Below the pieces are notes generated by a model. The model was not told the DNA's origin and searched no databases. It worked only from the letters and a program-made list of their open reading frames with translations. Shown here piece by piece: positions 45,669-53,272 of a stretch of DNA of 64,000 nt. Each line of letters starts with the position of its first letter. The stretch's first letter is position 1. The translations under genes were made by a program, and so were the position numbers. The stretch is from assembly GCF_003202435.1 (NCBI RefSeq), contig NZ_QJHK01000011.1, forward strand, positions 1 to 64,000, given 5' to 3'. Source of the stretch: Flavobacterium cheongpyeongense. GTDB lineage: Bacteria > Bacteroidota > Bacteroidia > Flavobacteriales > Flavobacteriaceae.

Positions 45669-45794
45669 CTTAATAATGCAGTAATATCACAAAAGGTAGT
45701 TTAAGAATTTAAAAAAGACCTTTGTTTTCAAAGGTTTTCTGTGATTAAATAAAAATTAAAATATTTTTATTCTTTTACAATAAAAAACAAATCG

Positions 45795-45810
45795 ATACGT
45801 TGTAACGTAT
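45795..45810. promoter_or_regulatory. Perfect palindrome ATACGTT-GT-AACGTAT
   Basis: A perfect 7-bp inverted repeat around GT, with one copy in the window. It lies in the 335-bp space upstream of gpsA, which also holds the gpsA promoter, the terminator at 45875-45914 and a weak word repeat; no gene is visible there. It looks like a dimeric repressor site, but no regulator is adjacent. Confidence 0.35.
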
Positions 45811-45874
45811 TATAAATTAGATTTTTAAATGAATTTAGTACGAATTGAATTAGTTAGTTTTACTTTAGTATTTT

Positions 45875-45914
45875 AAAAAGGCGTTCCTAAATAGTTTTTA
45901 AGAACGCCTTTTTT
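45875..45914 (-). terminator. Terminator after the alcohol dehydrogenase gene
   Basis: Stem AAAAAGGCGTTCCTAAA / TTTTTAAGAACGCCTTTTT-like, 13 paired bases, T runs on both strands. It ends the minus-strand DJ-1/dehydrogenase unit; a plus-strand small RNA ending here is a weaker option. Confidence 0.7.
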
Positions 45915-45977
45915 GTAGTTTTTAGTTTACGGTCAAAGTTTCCCAATTTGCTCTGCGACTGAATGCGGCAACTGCGA

Positions 45978-47135
45978 CTAGTAACTCATCTCAACAATCG
46001 ACTTTACTTTTTCTAAAGTAATCAATTGTTTTTCACCCAGACCTTTCCAGCCTCTTTCATCAAAACGGTTTACAATAAAATCAGCGGTTTTATCGTAGTC
46101 ATTTGTATATTGTGATAATTTAGTATCCATTCCCATTGTATGGAAAAATTCTACCGTTTTATTTATCGCTTCTTTTGCCACTTCGCCATCAGAACCTGTT
46201 AAGTTGAAAATCCGTCTTCCGTATTGGGCCAGTTTTTCTTTCTTGGTTTCAAACATCACATTATACAAACTTGGGGCAATAATCGCCAAAGTTCTTGCGT
46301 GATCAATTCCGTATAAAGCTGTTAATTCGTGACCAATCATGTGTGTTGCCCAATCAGAAGGAACTCCTTTTTGGATTAACCCGTTTAAAGCCATGGTACA
46401 GCTCCACATAAAATTGGATGCCAAAGCATAATCGGTTGGGTTTTCTACAACATCGGGACCTATTTCAATTAAGGTCTGCAGAATACCTTCAGCAATACGG
46501 TCTTGTAAAAAACCTTCATGCGGATAGGTTAAGTATTGTTCCATTACGTGTGTGTAGGCATCCACAACCCCATTCTGAATTTGTCTTTTTGGTAAAGAAG
46601 CTATAACAGTTGGGTCACAGATAGAGAATTTTGGAAACATGGCACTGCCCCCAAAAGCTAGTTTTTCCTGAGTTGCCTGTATTGTTACAACTGATCCAGA
46701 ATTCATTTCGCTTCCAGTAGCCGGCAATGTCAAAACAGTTCCAAAGGGCATGGCATTTTCTTTAATCAACAGACGCTTTTGCAAAATATCAATTGGGTTT
46801 CCTTCGAAATGAACCGCTGCCGAAATAAATTTGACACCGTCAATAACAGACCCGCCACCAACAGCCAGAATAAAATTTACCTTTTCAGCTTTAATCACTT
46901 CAACCGCTTTCATCAAAGTTTCAAAATGCGGATTTGGTTCGATTCCGCCAAATTCCACAATATCAAAACCTTTCAGATTTTGGATTACCTGATCATAAAT
47001 TCCGTTTTTAAAAATACTACCTCCACCGTAGGCTAAAAGAATCTTAGCCTCTTTTGGAACTAATGTAGCCAGTTTTTCAATTTGTCCTTTTCCGAAGATT
47101 AAATTCGTCGGATTGTATAATTCAAAGTTTAACAT
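45978..47135 (-). CDS. Iron-containing alcohol dehydrogenase (YqhD/BDH-like)
   Basis: Group III metal alcohol dehydrogenase of 385 residues that reduces aldehydes with NADPH. The N-terminus NPTNLIFGKGQIEKL and the nucleotide region LLAYGGGSI and AVGGGSVIDGVKF are typical. The metal ligands are in GVVDAYTHVMEQYL (Asp, His) and HMIGHELTALYGIDHARTLAI (two His). YqhD-type enzymes protect against reactive aldehydes. It is 4 bp downstream of the exported DJ-1/PfpI protein and co-transcribed with it, next to a divergent LysR gene. Confidence 0.92.
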   Translation of the reverse strand: MLNFELYNPTNLIFGKGQIEKLATLVPKEAKILLAYGGGSIFKNGIYDQVIQNLKGFDIVEFGGIEPNPHFETLMKAVEVIKAEKVNFILAVGGGSVIDGVKFISAAVHFEGNPIDILQKRLLIKENAMPFGTVLTLPATGSEMNSGSVVTIQATQEKLAFGGSAMFPKFSICDPTVIASLPKRQIQNGVVDAYTHVMEQYLTYPHEGFLQDRIAEGILQTLIEIGPDVVENPTDYALASNFMWSCTMALNGLIQKGVPSDWATHMIGHELTALYGIDHARTLAIIAPSLYNVMFETKKEKLAQYGRRIFNLTGSDGEVAKEAINKTVEFFHTMGMDTKLSQYTNDYDKTADFIVNRFDERGWKGLGEKQLITLEKVKSIVEMSY

Positions 47136-47139
47136 TTAC

Positions 47140-47910
47140 TTATTTTTTAGCATTTAACAGTTTTAATAATTTTCCCGCCACTAATTTCGACGAAGCCGGA
47201 TTTTGACCTGTAATTAAAAGTCCGTCTTCAACTGCGTATGGCTGCCAGTTATCTATTTTTGAAAATTTTGCCCCATTTTGTGTCAATGCATCTTCCAATA
47301 AAAACGGAACCACTTTTGTTAATCCAACCGCGTCTTCCTCTTCATTTGTAAAACCTGTTACTTTTTTATCTTTCACTAAAAATTCACCTTTTACTTTTAC
47401 GTTTTTCAAAACAGCCGGAGCATGACAAACAAAAGCAACAGGCTTATTATTGGTATAAAAAGATTCAATTAAAGCAATGGAGCTTTTATCTTCTACCAAA
47501 TCCCAAAGCGGACCATGACCTCCCGGATAAAAAACAGCATCATACTCTTTTTGATTAATGGTTGAAAGTTTATGAGTGTTTTTTAATTTTTCCTGTAAAA
47601 CTTTATCGGCATCAAAACGTTTGGTGTCTTCCGTCGCTGCAGAAGGGTCAGCACTTTTTGGATCAATTGGCGGCTGCCCACCCAATGGTGATGCAATTGT
47701 AATTTCAACACCCTGATCTAATAATTCATAATACGGTGCAGCAAATTCTTCTGACCAGAATCCGGTTTTTTCTCCTGTATTACCCAGTTTATCGTTACTG
47801 GTTACAACAAATAATACTTTTTTCATTCCTTTTTTATTTAATTTTTGAGCTGTCGCCGAAATACCGACAACAGAGAATGCAATTATTGCAAGTACTCCTA
47901 TTTTCTTCAT
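47140..47910 (-). CDS. Exported DJ-1/PfpI-family (Hsp31-like) protein
   Basis: The 256-residue protein has an N-terminal signal peptide (MKKIGVLAIIAFSVVGISATAQ) and a class I glutamine-amidotransferase-like domain of the Hsp31/DJ-1 type. The nucleophile elbow is FVCHAPAVLKN (about 158-168) with Cys followed by His, and EEFAAPYYELLDQG supplies the Glu; YDAVFYPGGHGPLWDL is the oxyanion region. Cytoplasmic relatives act as glyoxalases or deglycases; this one should be periplasmic. Pairing with an aldehyde-reducing dehydrogenase suggests carbonyl detoxification, as inference. Confidence 0.85.
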   Translation of the reverse strand: MKKIGVLAIIAFSVVGISATAQKLNKKGMKKVLFVVTSNDKLGNTGEKTGFWSEEFAAPYYELLDQGVEITIASPLGGQPPIDPKSADPSAATEDTKRFDADKVLQEKLKNTHKLSTINQKEYDAVFYPGGHGPLWDLVEDKSSIALIESFYTNNKPVAFVCHAPAVLKNVKVKGEFLVKDKKVTGFTNEEEDAVGLTKVVPFLLEDALTQNGAKFSKIDNWQPYAVEDGLLITGQNPASSKLVAGKLLKLLNAKK

Positions 47911-47927
47911 AAGTTTAAAATTTAAAA

Positions 47928-47977
47928 CAAATTTACGGCTAAAGTGATATCAGTAAAAATAAAATAAACTATGTTTG
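47928..47977. promoter_or_regulatory. Divergent promoter with palindrome between the DJ-1 operon and lysR
   Basis: Minus strand: TAAATTTG at 47928-47935, 18 bp before the DJ-1 ATG. Plus strand: TATGTTTG at 47970-47977, 20 bp before the LysR ATG. Both match TAnnTTTG. Between them is the palindrome TGATATCA (47945-47952) inside AGTGATATCAGT, a reasonable T-N-A type LysR site. Confidence 0.6.
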
Positions 47978-47997
47978 TTATAAATAAATTTATAGTT

Positions 47998-48897
47998 ATG
48001 GTGAATTTAGAATGGTACAGAACATTTAAAGCGGTTTATAAAAACGGGAATTTTTCAATTGCCGCAAAAGAGCTTTTTATGAGCCAGCCTGCGGTAAGCC
48101 AGCAAATCTCAATGCTGGAAGCTCATGTGGGAAATAAACTTTTTATTCGAAAGTCAAAAGGCGTAGAACCAACAGAGTACGCTAAGTTACTGAATAACCT
48201 GATAATAGATGCACTCGACCGCCTTGAAAATGTTGAAAATACTTTTCGGGCTAAAGCCGAAGATGCGACCCGATTAATTTCTATAGGAATTTCAAAACAT
48301 CTTTTCAATAGTGTTGGCAATGCTTTAATTGAAAAATTTGATTTAATCGATTTTACTTTTGCCGATGATGATACGCTTTTTTCATTAGTCGATGCTAAAA
48401 AACTGGACTTTGCAATTGTCTCCAAAAAATACGATACTTTTGATACCATTCAGGAAACCATTGCTAAGATTAAACTGGTGATGGTTGGACCAATTAGTTT
48501 AGACATTACCGAATTTCGTCAAAAATTAAAATCAGATCATTTTGCTGAAGCAGAACAATGGCTAAACGAACAAAAATGGTATTCGCATGATGCCAGAATT
48601 CCATACATAAAGCTGTTCTGGCTTCATGCATTCCATAAAAAAAGACCTTCAATGGTACCCAATTATATCATTCCGTCAGAATATGAAATGCTGGAAATGC
48701 TTTCAAAAAATTCAGGCGTTGCTATAACGTGGAATTGTAATGCCCGAAAATTTATTCAGCAAAACAAATTACAATTGGTATGGAACAGTTTCCACGTTCC
48801 TGAAGAATATGTTTATTTACTGGCAGCTAAAAACAATAATTTAAAATCTTTTTTTGACATCATTGCCACCGAAGTTAGAAAAGCATTGTCATCTTAA
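47998..48897 (+). CDS. LysR-family transcriptional regulator
   Basis: A 299-residue regulator. The N-terminal winged helix is complete (VNLEWYRTFKAVYKNGNFSIAAKELFMSQPAVSQQISMLE in pieces; about 2-60), followed by a linker helix and a substrate-binding domain that is shorter and more divergent than usual (about 90-299). The start is ATG 47998 because the -7 element overlaps the earlier ATG at 47971. As usual for LysR, the divergent genes (DJ-1 and alcohol dehydrogenase) are the likely targets, together with its own promoter. Confidence 0.9.
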   Translation: MVNLEWYRTFKAVYKNGNFSIAAKELFMSQPAVSQQISMLEAHVGNKLFIRKSKGVEPTEYAKLLNNLIIDALDRLENVENTFRAKAEDATRLISIGISKHLFNSVGNALIEKFDLIDFTFADDDTLFSLVDAKKLDFAIVSKKYDTFDTIQETIAKIKLVMVGPISLDITEFRQKLKSDHFAEAEQWLNEQKWYSHDARIPYIKLFWLHAFHKKRPSMVPNYIIPSEYEMLEMLSKNSGVAITWNCNARKFIQQNKLQLVWNSFHVPEEYVYLLAAKNNNLKSFFDIIATEVRKALSS

Positions 48898-49030
48898 AAC
48901 AAAATCATCATAAATAATGAGTTTCGATAAAGTACGACTCATTACATTTGTCTCAAGATGTTGTTTATTTTTTTTAGGTAACGATTTTAAGTTAAACCTT
49001 AAATCGCTTAATGCAAGAACTATAAAACTT

Positions 49031-49055
49031 TATATTTGTGTAAATCTTACGCATT
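49031..49055 (+). promoter_or_regulatory. nrtR promoter with operator copy 1
   Basis: -7 element TATATTTG at 49031-49038. The 21-bp palindrome TTTGTGTAA-ATC-TTACGCATT (49035-49055) shares its first four bases with that element and ends 5 bp before the ATG, so a bound repressor would cover the start of transcription. Seventeen or eighteen bases fit the consensus derived from the three copies. Confidence 0.7.
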
Positions 49056-49060
49056 AAAAT

Positions 49061-49753
49061 ATGACTGATCTACAAAATATCAGGGTAGCTGTTGACGCCA
49101 TTGTTTTTGGTTACCAAAACAATCAACTTTACGTCCTTTTAATACAACAAAAATTTGGCACACAGGAATCTTATTGGGCTTTGCCTGGAGGTTTGGTCAA
49201 AAATAACGAATCCCTTCAGGAGGCTGTAAAAAGGGAACTCAAGGAAGAAACAAACGTATCCGTCAATTATTTTGAACAACTGTATACGTTTGGAGATGAT
49301 GTAAATCGGGATCCCAGAAACCGTGTTATTTCAATTGCGTATTTTGCGCTTGTCGATTCATCAAAATTAATACTTAAGGCTGATACAGATGCTGAAAAAG
49401 CACAATGGTTCAAGATCAATGAAATTCCTGCCTTAGCCTTTGACCATAGTAGTATTCTGAAAAAAGCAATCGGCCGACTAAAAGCAAAACTTACTTATGA
49501 ACCGGTTGGCTTTGACTTACTGCCAAAAGAATTCCTTTTTTCTGAACTTGAAAACTTATACTGTACCATTTTAGAGAAAGAAATTGACAGAAGAAATTTC
49601 AGAAAAAAAATATTAAGCTTTGAAATTATTGAAGAAACAGAACAATTTGGATCCTCAAAAAGCGGACGTCCGGCAAAACTTTTCAAGTTTAACAAACTAA
49701 AATACAATGAATTAATCAAGAAAGGCTTTCACTTCGAAATAAAGTTTGCGTAA
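49061..49753 (+). CDS. nrtR: Nudix-winged-helix regulator (NrtR-like)
   Basis: The 230-residue protein has an N-terminal Nudix domain (about 5-145) and a C-terminal winged helix (about 155-230; GRPAKLFKFNKLKYNELIKKG). The Nudix box GLVKNNESLQEAVKRELKEE (then TNV) keeps all catalytic Glu and Arg residues; Asn replaces Gly after EET. NrtR proteins repress NAD-metabolism genes and respond to ADP-ribose in characterised members. Bacteroidota relatives also include the arabinose regulator AraR. Here the downstream NAD/ADP-ribose genes and three shared operators favour the NrtR role. Autoregulation is indicated by operator copy 1. Confidence 0.82.
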   Translation: MTDLQNIRVAVDAIVFGYQNNQLYVLLIQQKFGTQESYWALPGGLVKNNESLQEAVKRELKEETNVSVNYFEQLYTFGDDVNRDPRNRVISIAYFALVDSSKLILKADTDAEKAQWFKINEIPALAFDHSSILKKAIGRLKAKLTYEPVGFDLLPKEFLFSELENLYCTILEKEIDRRNFRKKILSFEIIEETEQFGSSKSGRPAKLFKFNKLKYNELIKKGFHFEIKFA

Positions 49754-49765
49754 TTTTTACACAAA
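49745..49765 (+). promoter_or_regulatory. Operator copy 2 (overlaps the nrtR stop codon)
   Basis: TTTGCGTAA-TTT-TTACACAAA, a 21-bp palindrome with one mismatched pair; the TAA stop of nrtR is inside the left arm. It lies 52 bp upstream of copy 3 (about five helical turns), favouring a loop or cooperative binding. Confidence 0.7.
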
Positions 49766-49770
49766 ATAAA

Positions 49771-49817
49771 TTGTCAATCAAAAATATAATTCTATATTTG
49801 CGTATAATTAACGCAAA
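49771..49817 (+). promoter_or_regulatory. prs-operon promoter with operator copy 3
   Basis: TTG at 49771-49773, exactly 19 bp, then TATATTTG at 49793-49800: a full flavobacterial promoter. The palindrome TTTGCGTAT-AAT-TAACGCAAA (49797-49817) begins in the TTTG of the -7 element, in the same register as copy 1. This fixes the prs start at 49828 and excludes the earlier TTG, which is the -33 box. Confidence 0.8.
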
Positions 49818-49827
49818 CTGCAACACT

Positions 49828-50661
49828 ATGATACTAAATTTAGACCCAAAATTCGCTCCTATCCTTAACCAGGAAGAAATCCAGTTTCAAAGTTTTACCT
49901 TTTCTGGCGGTGAACCACATATTAAAATCAATCCTGATTTTGATCATAATCAAAAAGTAACCATTACTCACCGGTTAAATTCATTCAACGATTTAGGTTT
50001 GTTGTGTATTACTGTTGATGCTTTACGCAGAATGGGCGTTAAAATCATTGATCTTTTTATTCCGTATTTCCCGGCAGCAAGACAAGATCGTGTCATGATT
50101 AAAGGAGAATCTTTATCAGTAAAAGTGTATGCGGATATTATCAATACACTTCAATTAAATAAAGTTTATGTTTTTGATGCCCACTCTGAAGTTACTCCGG
50201 CATTGGTAAACAACTGTGAAGTCATTCCAAATCATACTTTTATCAAGGAAGTTTTAAAAGTAATTGGCGAAAACGTAAAACTGATTTCTCCCGATGGTGG
50301 CGCTCTTAAAAAAATCTATAAAGTTTCTGAATTTTTAGGCGGAGTAGATGTGGTTGAATGCAGTAAAAGCCGCGATGTAAAAACCGGAAAATTGTCTGGT
50401 TTTAAAGTATATGAAGACGATTTAAACGGAATAGATTGTTTGATTGTAGACGATATCTGCGACGGAGGAGGAACTTTCGTAGGATTAGCCGAAGAACTTA
50501 AAAAGAAAAATGCAGGTAAATTATACCTAGCCGTAAGCCACGGAATTTTCAATAAAGGATTTGAAGTTTTAGATTGCTTCGACAGCATTTTCACAACCAA
50601 TTCTTTTAAAGATTTTGAAGGCGAAAGTGTTCAGGTAATTGGGCTTGAAACGTTAATTTAA
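49828..50661 (+). CDS. Short, divergent PRPP-synthetase-like enzyme
   Basis: A 277-residue member of the ribose-phosphate pyrophosphokinase fold, against about 310-320 for housekeeping Prs. Kept features: NSFNDLGLLCITVDALRRMG (split), the ATP-contacting FPAARQDR (81-88), DAHS (117-120) for the usual DLH, ISPDGGALKK (153-162) and a PRPP loop LIVDDICDGGGTF (205-217). The flexible catalytic loop (about 178-192) is CSKSRDVKTGKLSG rather than the canonical KRR form, and the allosteric N-terminal segment is reduced. It may make PRPP for the NadV-like enzyme, or act on ADP-ribose as phage Adps does. First gene after the repressed promoter. Confidence 0.8.
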   Translation: MILNLDPKFAPILNQEEIQFQSFTFSGGEPHIKINPDFDHNQKVTITHRLNSFNDLGLLCITVDALRRMGVKIIDLFIPYFPAARQDRVMIKGESLSVKVYADIINTLQLNKVYVFDAHSEVTPALVNNCEVIPNHTFIKEVLKVIGENVKLISPDGGALKKIYKVSEFLGGVDVVECSKSRDVKTGKLSGFKVYEDDLNGIDCLIVDDICDGGGTFVGLAEELKKKNAGKLYLAVSHGIFNKGFEVLDCFDSIFTTNSFKDFEGESVQVIGLETLI

Positions 50662-50664
50662 AAA

Positions 50665-50798
50665 AGTTTCAAGTTTCAGGTTTCAAGTTATCTGCTTAAG
50701 GTGAAACCTAAAATAAAATTCTATTAACCGTTTCATGTTTAGCATTTCAGTTTCAAGTTTATTGGAACCTGAATCCTGAAACAAAGAAAACCTGAAAC
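50665..50798. repeat. GTTTCAGGTTTCAAG word repeat
   Basis: Direct words (GTTTCAAG, GTTTCAGG) and inverted words (CCTGAAAC, three times) fill the space between the first two genes of the NAD island and can form long hairpins inside the operon transcript. Confidence 0.7.
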
Positions 50799-50813
50799 AA
50801 AACCACAAAAATT

Positions 50814-51149
50814 ATGAGCGACGATTTAAAACCAAGATTTATTGAATCCTTAAAAAGAAACAATGATCAGATTAGAGAAGACAGAGCCAAAACAATTGGT
50901 GAGGATTCTGAATTAATTTACAGAAGAAGAGTCGAAGATATTGAATTAAAAATCAAAAGACTCGAAAGAGAACAAGAAGGATTAATTGACATTAGTCCAC
51001 TGGATAAAAACAGTCTGACATTTGCCGATTTTCAGCCGGAAGCTTTTGTTCAGAAAGACATGGAATTATCATTAACAATCAGAAATCTAAATATTCAGTT
51101 TGAAGTAACAAAAAAACGATTCGAATATTTATTTGGTAAAACATTTTAG
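50814..51149 (+). CDS. Uncharacterised 111-residue coiled-coil protein
   Basis: A charged soluble protein. Residues about 20-55 form a likely coiled coil (EDSELIYRRRVEDIELKIKR, then LEREQEGL), followed by a short linker with a SPLDKNSLTFADFQPEAF motif and a second helical part. No family recognised. It is 2 bp before the VWA gene, so the two products are probably partners. Position within the NrtR-controlled run is the only functional hint. Confidence 0.6.
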   Translation: MSDDLKPRFIESLKRNNDQIREDRAKTIGEDSELIYRRRVEDIELKIKRLEREQEGLIDISPLDKNSLTFADFQPEAFVQKDMELSLTIRNLNIQFEVTKKRFEYLFGKTF

Positions 51150-51151
51150 TC

Positions 51152-52021
51152 ATGGGAGGTACAAGATACGATATAGGTGCTCGTTTAAGCAGAGCAAAAG
51201 AGGCTGGTTATGCCAGCAAATCAGCCAGCGAAATTTTCACACAGAATTCTTTACGAATGGCGCATGAATCTATGAATCCAAATGGAGTAGTTTTTAGAGA
51301 AGCAAGAGATTCAGAGGTTCATCCTAATACAGTTCCAATCATTTTAGGACTGGACGTTACGGGAAGTATGGGACATATTCCGCACGAATTGATTAAAGAA
51401 GGGTTGCCAAAATTGATGGGCGGAATTATTCAGGGCGGTGTTCCGGATCCCGCACTTTTATTTTTAGGAATTGGCGATCACGAATGCGACAGATATCCGC
51501 TTCAGGTTGGACAGTTTGAATCTGGAGACGAAGAGCTGGATATGTGGTTAACCCGAACGTATATTGAATCAGGCGGTGGTGGAAACGCTGGAGAAAGTTA
51601 TCTTCTTGCCTGGTATTTTGCGGCTTTTCATACTAAAACCGATGCTTTCGAAAAAAGAGGCCAAAAAGGATTGTTGTTTACTGTGGGTGATGAGCCAAAT
51701 TTGCCGACACTTCCCGCATCAGCCATAAAAGAAATTATGGGAGCCGGACAGCAAACCTATACGCATCTTGAATTATTACAGGAAGCACAAAAACGATACG
51801 AAGTATATCATATTAGTGTTTTACATTCTGATCAGGCAGTAAGAGCAAATGTAGCGTGGAAAGAATTATTGGGACAAAACTGTTTGTCTATCGAAGATCA
51901 CAGGGAAATTCCAAATATCATTACAAAGATAATTTGTGATAAACATAAAAGTTCTGGCTTAGGAACAATACCGGTTTCTGATACAACGAGTACAGGTCTA
52001 GATAATATAGAAATGCTTTAA
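51152..52021 (+). CDS. Cytoplasmic VWA-fold protein of the NAD island
   Basis: The 289-residue protein has no signal or membrane segment. A MIDAS motif is present as GLDVTGSMGHIP (about 65-76; D-x-T-G-S-M), followed by GIGDHECDRYP, ESGGGGNAGESYLLAWYFAAFHT (split) and GLLFTVGDEPNLPTLP, positions where a VWA domain places its further metal ligands. The N-terminus GGTRYDIGARLSRAKEAGY is distinctive. VWA proteins bind partners through a metal ion; the partner here is likely the small upstream protein or another island product. Function unknown. Confidence 0.7.
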   Translation: MGGTRYDIGARLSRAKEAGYASKSASEIFTQNSLRMAHESMNPNGVVFREARDSEVHPNTVPIILGLDVTGSMGHIPHELIKEGLPKLMGGIIQGGVPDPALLFLGIGDHECDRYPLQVGQFESGDEELDMWLTRTYIESGGGGNAGESYLLAWYFAAFHTKTDAFEKRGQKGLLFTVGDEPNLPTLPASAIKEIMGAGQQTYTHLELLQEAQKRYEVYHISVLHSDQAVRANVAWKELLGQNCLSIEDHREIPNIITKIICDKHKSSGLGTIPVSDTTSTGLDNIEML

Positions 52022-52028
52022 AAGTTTT

Positions 52029-52160
52029 GCGACTTTGCGAGATTAAAATGTAAAGTTTTTTATTAGCAATGAGAAATTTGCTCGCAAAGTCGCAGAGGCG
52101 CTAAGATTTTACCTAAAAGTTAAGTTTAAAAAAAACTTTGCGATTTAGCGTCTTTGCGAG
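52029..52160. repeat. CTTTGCGAC word repeat, copy 2
   Basis: GCGACTTTGCGAG (52029-52041) is perfectly complementary to CTCGCAAAGTCGC (52081-52093), and a third, direct variant GCGTCTTTGCGAG lies at 52148-52160. Same family as 3727-3806, here within the operon. Confidence 0.75.
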
Positions 52161-52177
52161 ATTAAAATAACAACAAA

Positions 52178-53260
52178 ATGAAAACAGCAAAAATAGTTAT
52201 AGGTTTAGGATTTGGTGATGAAGGAAAAGGCATAACAACAGATTTTCTGGCGAAGCAAAATCCTGAATCTATAGTTATTCGGTTTTCTGGCGGACAACAG
52301 GCAGCGCATACCGTAATGATTGGTGATAAAAAACATGTGCATTCGAGTTTTGCAAGCGGCGCACTTCGGGGTCTACCCTCCTATTTTAGTGAACACTGTA
52401 CCGTTCATCCTCTTTTTTTATTTAATGAAAAAGCAACATTAGAAAAAAACGGAGGTAATAGCGAACTTCATATTCATCCTTTGGCAAAAGTGACTACGCC
52501 TTTTGATGTCTGGCAAAACAGAAATAATGTCCGGAATCTCGATCATGGAACCTGCGGAAAAGGAATTGGGGCAACCATGAAACGAAACGAAGGTCCGTAC
52601 AAATTGTTTGCCATCGATTTGATTGCGCCACGCGAAATGCTTTTAGAAAAACTAAACCAAATCGCCTATTATTATGGTTTTTTGAATGAAAGCGAAATGG
52701 ATGAAGAAGTCAGTCAATACCTGGAAGCAATTGATAAAATACAATGGAATATTGTCGATTATACGTTCCTTTCAAAATACGAAAATCTCATTTTTGAAGG
52801 CAGCCAGGGAATTTTGCTCGACATGGATCACGGTGTTTTTCCGAATGTAACGTATGCCAATACCACTTCAAAAAATGCGATTGAAATTTGTAATATACTA
52901 AAGATTGAAGATGTAGCAGTGTATTATGTAACCCGAAGTTATGCAACCCGACACGGACACGGCTGGATGGCAAATGAAGGAGAAATTAAATTAAAAAACA
53001 ACGAAGAAGAAACCTGTGTTTTTAACGAATACCAAAAACATTTACGATTTGGAAGTCTGAATTATGAACTTTTAAATTATGCTCTAAAACTCGATGCAGC
53101 TTACAGCCCAATGGCAAAACGAAATTTGGTTGTAACCTGTATGGATCAGCTGGAGCAGGATTATGAGTTTGAAAGCCTCACAACGGAATTCAATGAAATC
53201 TACGGATCATTTTCACCTGATTCGAAAGATTTTAAAAACATTACTTCTTTGTTTCAATAA
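52178..53260 (+). CDS. Truncated adenylosuccinate-synthetase paralogue
   Basis: A 360-residue relative of PurA (usual length about 430). The GTP/IMP site start is GLGFGDEGKGITTDFLA (10-26; catalytic Asp kept), GGQQAAHTV (38-46) keeps the catalytic His, GTCGKGIGATMKRNEG (about 123-138) matches the GTTxRGIGP loop, and LIFEGSQGILLDMDHGVFPNVTYANTT (split; about 206-232) matches the EGAQGxLLDIDHGTYPxVTSSNTT block. The C-terminal aspartate-binding loop (V-G-x-x-x-T-G-R-x-R) is not found. It may ligate or phosphorylate a different 6-oxopurine compound. Housekeeping PurA should exist elsewhere. Same-strand island member. Confidence 0.75.
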   Translation: MKTAKIVIGLGFGDEGKGITTDFLAKQNPESIVIRFSGGQQAAHTVMIGDKKHVHSSFASGALRGLPSYFSEHCTVHPLFLFNEKATLEKNGGNSELHIHPLAKVTTPFDVWQNRNNVRNLDHGTCGKGIGATMKRNEGPYKLFAIDLIAPREMLLEKLNQIAYYYGFLNESEMDEEVSQYLEAIDKIQWNIVDYTFLSKYENLIFEGSQGILLDMDHGVFPNVTYANTTSKNAIEICNILKIEDVAVYYVTRSYATRHGHGWMANEGEIKLKNNEEETCVFNEYQKHLRFGSLNYELLNYALKLDAAYSPMAKRNLVVTCMDQLEQDYEFESLTTEFNEIYGSFSPDSKDFKNITSLFQ

Positions 53261-53272
53261 AAAGAGAAAAAA

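Noticed and set aside
48916..48943. AATGAGT / ACTCATT hairpin after lysR as a terminator
   Set aside because: The stem is only 7 bp and is not followed by a T run.
49061..49753. Reading the Nudix regulator as an arabinose regulator (AraR)
   Set aside because: Bacteroidota AraR proteins have the same architecture, but there is no sugar gene nearby and the shared operators link it to the NAD island; kept only as an alternative.
49771..49827. Upstream extension of the prs-like gene to a TTG at 49771
   Set aside because: That TTG is the -33 box of a complete promoter and the start of transcription is downstream of it.
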